From assembly GCA_905234185.1 (NCBI GenBank), contig CAJOGC010000002.1, forward strand, positions 39,949 through 103,948: a stretch of 64,000 nucleotides of DNA, read 5' to 3'. The stretch is from an uncultured Alphaproteobacteria bacterium (GTDB lineage: Bacteria; Pseudomonadota; Alphaproteobacteria; Rs-D84). Positions 46,150-55,236 of this stretch are shown here, piece by piece (position 1 is the stretch's first letter; the number at the start of each line of letters is the position of its first letter). The position numbers and the translations under genes are program-made. The notes under the pieces were generated by a model that worked only from the letters and a program-made list of their open reading frames with translations, searched no databases and was not told the DNA's origin.

Positions 46150-47739
46150 TTGTTAATATCGGCAAAAGTTTATTGGTGTTTATTGGCATTGCCGTTAATT
46201 GGGTGTGCGACTGTGCCAACTTCTACCCAGGATACGCGTCTGAACGGATACATACCAAAAATTACCGACGCCGACTTTGACTATGACCCAATGCAAACAC
46301 CGATTGCAAAATGTTATGCCACTGAATTGTCTCGCGGAAAGTATATCAGTGGTGCAACATTAATAGAAGACGGGACTTCTGCATTTACTGTTCGTGGTGC
46401 ATTTGCGCGAATGGCAACAAAAACAATTGATTTGCAAACATATATCTACAGCAACGATTTAACATCCAAGGTTTTGATTGGCGAATTGAAAAATGCTGCC
46501 GACCGTGGGGTCAAGGTTCGCATATTACTCGATGATTATGGCACAAAATCCGATGTCGCTGACGTTATGCTATTAAACCAGCATCCGAATATAGAGGTCA
46601 AAGTATTCAATACCGTTCGTCGCCGTTCTAAACTGTTGTTTATGCCGCAACTATTTATGGACTTTAACCGGCTTAATTCGCGCATGCACAATAAGTTGTT
46701 CATTGTGGACAACATCGCATACATTACCGGCGGTCGAAACATAGGCAGTAATTATTTTGTTCCGGAAACATCCGCGAATTTTTCTGACACGGATGTATTG
46801 TTTATCGGCGCAATGACTAAATATGCGACCAAGTCATTTAACGAGTACTGGAATCACAAATTATCTATACCGGCGTCGATGTTCCCAAAGGCTAAATCTA
46901 AACATGCCATAAAAAAATTGGAAAAGAAATTTGCGGAAATACAAAATCGCAGTGCCGAAGATACGCGAATTTATAATACTTCGGTTATGATGACGGAACG
47001 TGCATTTAAACAAAAAAATTTTGATTTCAGTTGGGGGCGCGGAACATTCCTGGCGGATCCACCGTCCAAGGTGGAAATGACCATGCGCGAGAAGGAAGAA
47101 TACCGTGGCGAAATCGTAAAAAAATTGCAAGACCTGTGGTCCAAGACGCGCAAATCTGTTTATATTTCGGCGGCATACTTTGTTCCCGGCATGGGCGGAT
47201 TGGAACATCTGCGCAATGAAACGGGCACCGGGGTCAAGGTGACAATAGTGACGAATTCGCTGTCATCAACAAATGCCACATCGGTCTATGCAAAATGGGA
47301 AAAATATAGAACCGAGTTGTTAAAGTCCGGGGCGGACATCTATGAATTCATGTTGTCGGCGGAAAATCTGCGCGCAAAAAAACATGGTCGCGCGCGTCAG
47401 GCACCTGGATTCTCGGTCCTGCACAGTAAATCTATTGTGTTTGATGATAAAATTTCATGGATAGGCAGTTTCAATCTGGACCCACGTAGCGCGTATTTCA
47501 ATACCGAAAATGTGGCTATATTTGAAAGCGCGGATTTCGCGCGTAAACTGCGCGACATGATTGTTGACGACACAAAAACATCTTGGCACTTAACAATCGA
47601 TAAAAACGACAATATAAAATGGACCGGAAAACGATTACTGGACACCGAGGCACATACATATTCGCACAGCCCGGACACCAACATTTTCCGTCGTATTTGG
47701 AAAAACATCTGTAAACTAATGCCGGAAAAATTTGTTTAA
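46150..47739 (+). CDS. Phospholipase D family lipoprotein
   Basis: Lipobox-like LPLIGC; two HKD motifs MHNKLFIVDNIAYITGGRNIG and LHSKSIVFDDKISWIGSFNLDPRS. Confidence 0.88.
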   Translation: MLISAKVYWCLLALPLIGCATVPTSTQDTRLNGYIPKITDADFDYDPMQTPIAKCYATELSRGKYISGATLIEDGTSAFTVRGAFARMATKTIDLQTYIYSNDLTSKVLIGELKNAADRGVKVRILLDDYGTKSDVADVMLLNQHPNIEVKVFNTVRRRSKLLFMPQLFMDFNRLNSRMHNKLFIVDNIAYITGGRNIGSNYFVPETSANFSDTDVLFIGAMTKYATKSFNEYWNHKLSIPASMFPKAKSKHAIKKLEKKFAEIQNRSAEDTRIYNTSVMMTERAFKQKNFDFSWGRGTFLADPPSKVEMTMREKEEYRGEIVKKLQDLWSKTRKSVYISAAYFVPGMGGLEHLRNETGTGVKVTIVTNSLSSTNATSVYAKWEKYRTELLKSGADIYEFMLSAENLRAKKHGRARQAPGFSVLHSKSIVFDDKISWIGSFNLDPRSAYFNTENVAIFESADFARKLRDMIVDDTKTSWHLTIDKNDNIKWTGKRLLDTEAHTYSHSPDTNIFRRIWKNICKLMPEKFV

Positions 47740-48065
47740 TGATGCGCAATCACATGCAACAAAACACTTACGATAAATAAAAGCGTAATACACGCCAAGG
47801 TAATTTTTGACGCGTGATGATTATGCGCGCCGTGACAATGATCGCATTCGCATTTACATTCACGCACAACCATTACCCATGACAATCCTAACATACCCGC
47901 CGAAAACACAAACAACCAAGGTTCCAACCATTCCGGCATAAAATGGGCGTGCGCAAATTCCGGTGCAAACAGCCCAACCACCGATAAAACTATCGGTAAA
48001 ACACAGCAAAACAGATGCGGTAAAACCGATGCAATTATTCCGACCTTGATCGCTTTTGACGACAT
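47736..48065 (-). CDS. Small membrane protein, Cys/His-rich (MerC/MerT-like)
   Basis: LPHLFCCVLPIVLSVVGLF...ECKCECDHCHGAHNHHA. Confidence 0.6.
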   Translation of the reverse strand: MSSKAIKVGIIASVLPHLFCCVLPIVLSVVGLFAPEFAHAHFMPEWLEPWLFVFSAGMLGLSWVMVVRECKCECDHCHGAHNHHASKITLACITLLFIVSVLLHVIAHH

Positions 48066-48086
48066 AATTTTTCCTTTTTTGGTTCA

Positions 48087-48162
48087 TGGTATCCCCAGCG
48101 GGAATCGAACCCACATCAGGGGTTTAGGAAACCCCTGTTCTATCCAGTTGAACTATGGGGAC
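48087..48162 (-). tRNA. tRNA-Arg(CCU)
   Basis: GTCCCCATAGTTCAACTGGATAGAACAGGGGTTTCCTAAACCCCTGATGTGGGTTCGATTCCCGCTGGGGATACCA. Confidence 0.95.
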
Positions 48163-48259
48163 AGGTGTTTCTATTTTATTCGCCGATTTTAATATTGCAA
48201 GTTATAATATCTGGGACTATAATACCGACACGATGTAATAACATAAAGGGGAAAGAAAA

Positions 48260-48550
48260 ATGGCTACTGTTACACGTGTTGATTTTGCAAACAGATTACG
48301 TGAACGTTTTGGTTTAACAACAACAGATGCTATGAAATTGGTTGATGTGCTGTTCGACGAAATTCGCGAATCGTTAATTAATGGCGAAGATGTAAAATTC
48401 TCGGGACTTGGCACTTTCAAGATTTTAACCAAATCTGCGCGTATGGGGCGCAACCCGAAAACAGGCGCACCGGCGGTTATATCGGCACGACGCGTTGCAA
48501 CATTCCGTCCCAGTTCCAAATTCCGCACACAAGTTGCGAATGGAAAATAA
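48260..48550 (+). CDS. ihfA: HU/IHF family DNA-binding protein, IHF-alpha-like
   Basis: MATVTRVDFANRLRERFGLTTTDAMKLVDVLFDEI; FSGLGTFKIL; GRNPKTGAPAVISARRVATFRPS. Confidence 0.88.
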   Translation: MATVTRVDFANRLRERFGLTTTDAMKLVDVLFDEIRESLINGEDVKFSGLGTFKILTKSARMGRNPKTGAPAVISARRVATFRPSSKFRTQVANGK

Positions 48551-48576
48551 AAAAGACACATTTATGTGTCTTTTTT
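48549..48576. terminator. Intrinsic terminator
   Basis: AAAAAAGACACATTTATGTGTCTTTTTT. Confidence 0.85.
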
Positions 48577-49160
48577 CAACGTTCTTTGCGTGACAGTGTA
48601 TACATTAATCCGGCGCGCACTGTATAATTTTGTGGTTCCACATTATTCGGTGTATCTACACGAATGACCGATCGGCCCAAAAACAAAAAATCAGCGTATA
48701 CATTCATATATTTACCGGTTTTCACCCTTAGCCCACATCCGTATGCACTCGTTAACTGTAAATTACGTTTAGCCGCAATCTGTAAATTACTATCTTTAAC
48801 AATAAGTGCCGACACACGACCATAACCACCCCCAACCTTGATAGAAAAACCAATATTACACTTGTATTTGTTTGTTTCTTGATTCTGGTAAATCACGCCG
48901 CCATTTGTCATAAACACACCACACAAATTGAAATTTGTGTTTTTTATACGATGTTCCAACATAATTCCACCGCCGATACAACCACCGATGCAATATGTAT
49001 TATTTTGTTTTGGTAATGTATATGCACCACCAAAACTTACGACAATATCTTCTGCTGTTCCACCGGGTTCAATGGTTTGAGAATACGCCTTGGTCGCCGG
49101 CAACCATATACATGTCACACCTATGACTGTTTTCAGGATGTTTTGTTTCAATTTTTTCAT
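48576..49160 (-). CDS. Exported/outer-membrane hypothetical protein
   Basis: MKKLKQNILKTVIGVTCIWLPATKAYSQ signal-like start; barrel-like body. Confidence 0.6.
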   Translation of the reverse strand: MKKLKQNILKTVIGVTCIWLPATKAYSQTIEPGGTAEDIVVSFGGAYTLPKQNNTYCIGGCIGGGIMLEHRIKNTNFNLCGVFMTNGGVIYQNQETNKYKCNIGFSIKVGGGYGRVSALIVKDSNLQIAAKRNLQLTSAYGCGLRVKTGKYMNVYADFLFLGRSVIRVDTPNNVEPQNYTVRAGLMYTLSRKER

Positions 49161-49164
49161 TATA

Positions 49165-50241
49165 CTATTCGGCAGGTTGTAATGTTGCGCGAACATGGGC
49201 GATACTTGATGCGCGCTCTGCGATTAATGAATTAAGATTGGCATGCGTCAAATCCGCCGCATACTTTATCGCATTAGCGAACGCCAGTGCATCACTGTTC
49301 CCATGTGTTTTAAATGAAAAACCATTCAACCCCAAAAAAGTTGCCCCCGCATAAGACCGCGGATCTATTTTATGTTTTAACCTTTTGAATACATGAACCA
49401 AGAAAAACGCACCAACCAACGCCAAAATGGATTTCTTGAAATTTTCAACGATAACGCGTTTGATTAATCTTGCGGTGCCTTCGACTGTTTTCAAAACAAC
49501 ATTACCAGTAAAACCATCCGTCACCACAACCTGGACAACGCCGGTGGAAATATCGTTTGCCTCAACAAATCCAATATATTCATACGGCAATTTATCTTTG
49601 TTTTCTGACAACACATGGTTCAGGTGTTGCAATGTCTCATTGCCCTTGGTTTCTTCTTCGCCAATATTAAGAACGCCCAATTTTGGTTTTGGCATGTGAC
49701 CAATAACCTCGGCATACACACTGCCCAACACGGCAAAGTCAAACAAATTTTCCGCGGTACATTGAACATTAGCCCCCAAGTCCAGCATAACAACGCGTTT
49801 ATCACCACCGCCCGATGGCAACATTGTTGTAATCGCCGGTCGCGAAATACCATCAATTGTTTTTAGTGCTAATTTAGACAATGACATTAAAACACCGGTA
49901 TTTCCCGCACTGATAACAGCGGAACTTTTACCTTCGCGGACATCCTTTATCGCCATATACATAGATGTGTTTTGTGCATGGCGCAAAATTTCACGAATCT
50001 TGTCGGTACCACGAATTACATCGGGCGCATCAATAATTTCACAATTACGCGCAACACGTGGATATTTAGACAACAATGTACGCAACACGCGCGCCGCCCC
50101 AAACACGCGAAAGAATATTTTATCTTCGCCATTTTGGTACAAATATTGGTTCATTCCACCAAACACCGCACGGGGACCTTTATCCCCACTCATTGCATCG
50201 ATTGCTATAATTTTTTTATCGTTTTTTTGCATTGTCGTCAT
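49165..50241 (-). CDS. plsX: Phosphate acyltransferase PlsX
   Basis: KKIIAIDAMSGDKGPRAVFGGM; VISAGNTGVLMSLS; VVTDGFTGNVVLKTVEG. Confidence 0.93.
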   Translation of the reverse strand: MTTMQKNDKKIIAIDAMSGDKGPRAVFGGMNQYLYQNGEDKIFFRVFGAARVLRTLLSKYPRVARNCEIIDAPDVIRGTDKIREILRHAQNTSMYMAIKDVREGKSSAVISAGNTGVLMSLSKLALKTIDGISRPAITTMLPSGGGDKRVVMLDLGANVQCTAENLFDFAVLGSVYAEVIGHMPKPKLGVLNIGEEETKGNETLQHLNHVLSENKDKLPYEYIGFVEANDISTGVVQVVVTDGFTGNVVLKTVEGTARLIKRVIVENFKKSILALVGAFFLVHVFKRLKHKIDPRSYAGATFLGLNGFSFKTHGNSDALAFANAIKYAADLTHANLNSLIAERASSIAHVRATLQPAE

Positions 50242-50300
50242 AATAAAAAATGGCAGAACGGCACATCTGCGCCCATTCTGCCGTTGAAAGTGTTTGTTTA

Positions 50301-50450
50301 TTATTTCGCACCGCACGCTGGGCAAACATGGTGTGGACGTTTCTTTTCGCCACATTTTTTGCAAACACCACATGGCATGACCGACAATGCGTCATGACTG
50401 CGACGTTGTGCGCTGCGTGCTTTACTTGTTTTACTTTTTGGCGTTGCCAT
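50301..50450 (-). CDS. rpmF: 50S ribosomal protein L32, absent from the supplied ORF track
   Basis: MATPKSKTSKARSAQRRSHDALSVMPCGVCKKCGEKKRPHHVCPACGAK. Confidence 0.95.
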   Translation of the reverse strand: MATPKSKTSKARSAQRRSHDALSVMPCGVCKKCGEKKRPHHVCPACGAK

Positions 50451-50513
50451 TTTTCTATCCTTTTTTTACCGAGTTGTATTTTATAAAAATATTCTTGTTT
50501 TGCAAGGAAAACT

Positions 50514-50912
50514 TTAATTCGATATTACCTGGGCGACGAACATGCCATGATTATGCAACAATCCAACCACTGGTGTAAAATCATCAAAACCGATATAAAA
50601 CTTGTATCCTTGGGCTTCAAGTTCTTTTACCGTTTCCAATTTGAAATCCGCACTGGTTCCAGGATATGTATGTGGCTTACAAAACACGCGTTTTTTGATA
50701 TTCGGCAAAATACCATCTATGAACGCGTCCACTTTGGCCTGGCCCATTGCCCAACGTCCTGTGATAAAGACTATTGTGAAATCGCGCCCCAATGTTTCAA
50801 GAACCCGAACCATATTCATGTTCGGTTCACCAAAACGGTCGTAATCGGCGATTGCCCATTTTTTGGCAACCACACCATCGATATCACAAAAAATTGCAGG
50901 TATTTCTGACAT
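50514..50912 (-). CDS. HAD-like phosphatase/polynucleotide-kinase-phosphatase-like protein
   Basis: AIFCDIDGVVAKKWAIADYDRF; TIVFITGRW; YIGFDD. Confidence 0.7.
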   Translation of the reverse strand: MSEIPAIFCDIDGVVAKKWAIADYDRFGEPNMNMVRVLETLGRDFTIVFITGRWAMGQAKVDAFIDGILPNIKKRVFCKPHTYPGTSADFKLETVKELEAQGYKFYIGFDDFTPVVGLLHNHGMFVAQVISN

Positions 50913-50917
50913 ATTTT

Positions 50918-51016
50918 ATTCTGATTTATGATTTCTGATTTATGATTTTACTGTGCTTAATTTCTTGAATATAAAGCTCTGTCCAATCAGCAATCAGAAA
51001 TCCGAAATCAGAAATC
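50918..51016. repeat. MITE-like intergenic repeat, copy A, next to rpoC stop
   Basis: Iterated CTGATTTATGATTT / AATCAGAAATCCGAAATCAGAAAT arms, core GTGCTTA..ATAAAGCTCTGTCCAATCAG. Confidence 0.75.
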
Positions 51017-51020
51017 CCCT

Positions 51021-54000
51021 TTACATATTGAACAACTGTTGCTGTTTGCCGCCTTCACGTGCCAGTTTTTCTGCCTTTTCTTCTTCCTTGGCAATTTGAC
51101 GGACACGACGGACATATGCACCAGTTCCAATTGGAATCAAACGACCCACAATCAGGTTTTCATTGATACCAACCAATTTATCGGTTGAACCAGAAATAGC
51201 GGCATCCACCAAGACCTTGGTCGTCTGTTGGAACGACGCGTTGGAAATAAATGAACGCGATGTTAACGATGCACGGGTCAAGCCAACCAAGACTTGTGAC
51301 GCCTCGGCCACTTTACCACCATCGCGTGCAACACGCGCATTTTCTTCATCGAAATCGACACGATCAACAACCTGGCCCATCAAGAATCCTGTATCACCCG
51401 GATTTGTGATTTCAACACGACGGGTCATTTCACGGATCAGAATTTCAATGTGCTTGTCATTGATGGACACGCCCTGTAAACGATAAACTTGCTGGACCTG
51501 TTCGACCATAAATTGCGCCAATTCTTTTTGACCCAAGATGCGCAAGATGTCTTGTGGCACCGGATCACCATCGACCAACTTTTCGGCCTTGCGCACGGTA
51601 TCACCGCTGCGCACCAACAGGTTTGTACCCTTTGGTACCGCATATTCAACAGGCGCGGTTCCATCGGTCGGTTCAATACGAATGATAATTTTCGATTTAG
51701 AATCTTCCAATTCAACCGTACCGTCAACCTCCGCCAACAATGCCGGATTAGATGGACGACGAACTTCCAACAATTCTTCAACGCGTGGCAGACCACCCGT
51801 AATATCGCTTGTTTTTTTCGTCTGAACAGGAATACGTGCCAAAATGTCACCGGCCACAACCTTGTTGCCATTGGCCACATTCAACACAGAATATGTTGGC
51901 AACATGTATTCGGCGACTTTCTTACCTCCCAACGAAATGACATTACCCTTTTCATCAACCAATGTGATTGCTGGACTTAATGGTTTCTTGGTATTGGCTT
52001 TCCAGTTAATAACCTTATGCGAAACGATACCGGTCATAGAATCAACTTCTTCTTGAACCGAAACATTTTCAATCAAGTCTTTGAACTGAACGATACCATC
52101 TTTTTCGGCGATGATCGTGTTGGAATATGGATCCCATTCTGCGACCTTTTCGCCCTTTTCAACCTTGTCACCATCGTTTTTAATCAACATAGATGCATAT
52201 GGCAATGCGCAACTGAACAATTCTTTACCATTTTTGTCCACTACCGCGACTTCGCCATTACGGCTAAGCACGACGACACGACCATTTGAATTTGTAATCG
52301 TGTTGACACCGGACAATTTCAAAGTTCCTGCAACGGGCATTTCAATAAAGTGGCTTTCAGCACCACCGGACGCAATACCACCAATATGGAACGTACGTAA
52401 TGTTAACTGGGTTCCCGGTTCACCAATAGATTGACCGGCGATGACACCGACCGCTTCACCAACATGGACCAGCGCATTGCGCGACAAATCCATACCATAG
52501 CATTTGGCACACAAACCGTCACTGTGACATGTCAGAACCGAACGCACATCAACAGATGGCAATCCAGATTCATTGATTTGACGTGCCGCAGATTTTGTAA
52601 TCAATTCACCGGCCGGAACGATAACGTCCTTGGTAATTGGATGCACAATATCATGTGCAGCGGTCCGTCCCAAAACAACATCGCCTAATGGAACGGTCAA
52701 TGTTGAACCCTGGTACACTGGTTTTGCGGTAATATAATCTGTCGTTCCACAATCATGTTCTGTGATAACGGTGTTTTGTGCCAACTCAACCAAACGACGG
52801 GTTAAATAACCAGCCTCAGCCGTTTTCAACGCGGTGTCCGACATACCTTTACGCGCACCATGGGTTGAAGTGAAGTATTCCGCCATTGTCAAACCTTCTT
52901 TAAAGTTCGAAATAATTGGAACTTCAATAATGGAACCGTCTGGCTTCTGCATCATACCACGCATACCTGCAACCTGCTGAATCTGGCCTTTGGAACCACG
53001 AGCCTTGGATACAGCCATCATATAAATACTGTTCCAATTTTCACCTTCGGTTTTACCCAATGCTTCGTATGCTTTATCACCCAATTCATCGGTTGTTTTC
53101 TGCCACAAGTCAATCAATTTGTTATGGCGTTCACCACCCGACAGTAAACCGTTTTGATATTGCTTTTCGATTTCGGCCGCAGCCTTGTTTGCATTGGCAA
53201 TCATTTCGGTCTTTTCTTTTGGAATAACGATATCGTCAAATCCGATAGAAATACCTGAACGTGCCGCCTGTTCAAATCCGGTGTTCTTTAACGCGTCGGC
53301 CAACATAATCATTGCCTTGTCACCACAACGTTCGTATGTGGTTGACAACAATTTTTCAATTTCACCCGCCGGCATAACTTTATTCACCAAATCAAATGGC
53401 ATATTGTCAGATTTCGGCAACAATTCGCCCAAAATCATACGCCCCGCCGTTGTTTCATAACGTTGACCGTTAATACGTGCGACAATTGGCGTGTGCAATG
53501 TGATGGTCTTGTTTTCCAATGCTAATTTTACTTCGTCCATATTGGCAAAACGTGGCGATGTTTCATTAACAGTTCCATTCATCAAAGAAATGTAATACAC
53601 ACCCAAAACCATGTCTTGTGACGGCACAATCATAGGCTTACCATTTGCTGGCGACAAAACATTATTAGACGACAACATCAATGTGCGCGCTTCTAATTGG
53701 GCCTCTAACGAGATTGGCACATGCACGGACATCTGGTCACCGTCAAAGTCAGCATTGAATCCCTTACATACCAATGGGTGCAAACGGATTGCCTTACCTT
53801 CGATTAAGACCGGTTCAAACGCCAACAACGACAATCTGTGAAGTGTCGGTGCACGATTTAACAACACCGGGTGTTCATAGATAACCTTTTCCAAGATTTC
53901 CCAAACGATATCTTCACCGTTTTCAACCATTTTGCGTGCCGTTTTCAGCGTGTTCGCATAATCCCCAGCAAGCAGTCTTGCATACACGAATGGTTTAAAC

Positions 54001-55130
54001 AATTCCAATGCCATTGCTTTTGGTAAACCAACCTGGTGCAATTTCAATGTTGGCCCCGACACAATAACGCTGCGGCCCGAATAGTCCACACGTTTACCCA
54101 ACATATTCATACGGAAACGACCAGATTTTCCACGCAATGAATCAGACAGCGATTTCAACGGGCGACGATTTTGCGAAACCATCGGACGGGCCTTATGTCC
54201 ATTATCAAATAATGAATCAACCGCTTCTTGCAACATGCGTTTTTCATTGCGAATGATGATTTCTGGGGCATGCATTTCCATAAAACGTTTAAGACGATTA
54301 TTACGGATAATCACACGACGATACAAATCATTCAAATCAGACGCCGCAACATGTCCCGCATCCAATGTGACAAGTGGACGCATATCTGGTGGTATAACCG
54401 GCAAAACATCCGGCAACATCCATGCAGGATCGGTCTTGGATTCCAAGAAAGCTTCAACCAATTTCAGTTGCTTGATAATGGATTTGCGTTTTGCTTCGGA
54501 CTTTGTTTCCGCCAATTCTGCGCGCAAACGCGTGCGTTCATCGCCCATATCCAAATTAGCGATAATTGAACGAACACCTTCGGCACCAATACCGACATGG
54601 AACGCATCTGCACCGAATTCTTCGACGGCGGCCTGGTATTCATCTTCGCTGATAACATCATATTGTTTAAGGTTTGTTAAACCCGGTTCAATAACGATAT
54701 AAGCATCATAGGAAATAACCTGTTCCAACTTTTTCTGGGTCAGATTATTCAACAATGTCGCGATTTTACCTTCGCGTAAGAACCAAGTATGTGCAACCGG
54801 CATCGCTAATTTAATGTGTCCCATACGTTCACGACGCACAGACGACGGTCCAATTTCTACGCCGCAACGTTCACATGTGGTTCCACGGTATTTAATTCTT
54901 TTATATCTGCCGCACGCGCATTCATAGTCCTTGACCGGTCCGAAAATCTGTTGACAGAACAGCCCTTCGGTTTCCGGTTTCAACGAATGATAATTTATTG
55001 TTTCCGGTTTTTTCACCTCGCCATGGGACCACGACAAGATTTCTTCGGGGGATGCAATTGTGATACGTAATGCATCGAACTGTTCCTTGGTTTCAATTTG
55101 TCCAAATATCTTCTGCAACATATTTGTCAT
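51021..55130 (-). CDS. rpoC: RNA polymerase subunit beta'
   Basis: NADFDGDQMSVHVP; CGRYKRIKYRGTTCERCGVE. Confidence 0.98.
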   Translation of the reverse strand: MTNMLQKIFGQIETKEQFDALRITIASPEEILSWSHGEVKKPETINYHSLKPETEGLFCQQIFGPVKDYECACGRYKRIKYRGTTCERCGVEIGPSSVRRERMGHIKLAMPVAHTWFLREGKIATLLNNLTQKKLEQVISYDAYIVIEPGLTNLKQYDVISEDEYQAAVEEFGADAFHVGIGAEGVRSIIANLDMGDERTRLRAELAETKSEAKRKSIIKQLKLVEAFLESKTDPAWMLPDVLPVIPPDMRPLVTLDAGHVAASDLNDLYRRVIIRNNRLKRFMEMHAPEIIIRNEKRMLQEAVDSLFDNGHKARPMVSQNRRPLKSLSDSLRGKSGRFRMNMLGKRVDYSGRSVIVSGPTLKLHQVGLPKAMALELFKPFVYARLLAGDYANTLKTARKMVENGEDIVWEILEKVIYEHPVLLNRAPTLHRLSLLAFEPVLIEGKAIRLHPLVCKGFNADFDGDQMSVHVPISLEAQLEARTLMLSSNNVLSPANGKPMIVPSQDMVLGVYYISLMNGTVNETSPRFANMDEVKLALENKTITLHTPIVARINGQRYETTAGRMILGELLPKSDNMPFDLVNKVMPAGEIEKLLSTTYERCGDKAMIMLADALKNTGFEQAARSGISIGFDDIVIPKEKTEMIANANKAAAEIEKQYQNGLLSGGERHNKLIDLWQKTTDELGDKAYEALGKTEGENWNSIYMMAVSKARGSKGQIQQVAGMRGMMQKPDGSIIEVPIISNFKEGLTMAEYFTSTHGARKGMSDTALKTAEAGYLTRRLVELAQNTVITEHDCGTTDYITAKPVYQGSTLTVPLGDVVLGRTAAHDIVHPITKDVIVPAGELITKSAARQINESGLPSVDVRSVLTCHSDGLCAKCYGMDLSRNALVHVGEAVGVIAGQSIGEPGTQLTLRTFHIGGIASGGAESHFIEMPVAGTLKLSGVNTITNSNGRVVVLSRNGEVAVVDKNGKELFSCALPYASMLIKNDGDKVEKGEKVAEWDPYSNTIIAEKDGIVQFKDLIENVSVQEEVDSMTGIVSHKVINWKANTKKPLSPAITLVDEKGNVISLGGKKVAEYMLPTYSVLNVANGNKVVAGDILARIPVQTKKTSDITGGLPRVEELLEVRRPSNPALLAEVDGTVELEDSKSKIIIRIEPTDGTAPVEYAVPKGTNLLVRSGDTVRKAEKLVDGDPVPQDILRILGQKELAQFMVEQVQQVYRLQGVSINDKHIEILIREMTRRVEITNPGDTGFLMGQVVDRVDFDEENARVARDGGKVAEASQVLVGLTRASLTSRSFISNASFQQTTKVLVDAAISGSTDKLVGINENLIVGRLIPIGTGAYVRRVRQIAKEEEKAEKLAREGGKQQQLFNM

Positions 55131-55152
55131 ATTAAGTAGCTCCTTTTCGTCG

Positions 55153-55236
55153 CTTTTATTTAGTTGTTAGTGGTTAGTGTCAGTGGTTAGAACGGTCGGC
55201 ATTTTACTAACCACTAACCACTTGCACTATCCACTA
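55153..55236. repeat. Inverted repeat of iterated TTAGTGG motifs between rpoB and rpoC
   Basis: GTTAGTGGTTAGTGTCAGTGGTTAG ... CTAACCACTAACCACTTGCACTATCCACTAG. Confidence 0.7.

Noticed and set aside
50250-50578. Plus-strand ORFs 50250..50486 and 50387..50578
   Set aside because: Antisense to rpmF and intergenic sequence; L32 on the minus strand is unambiguous.
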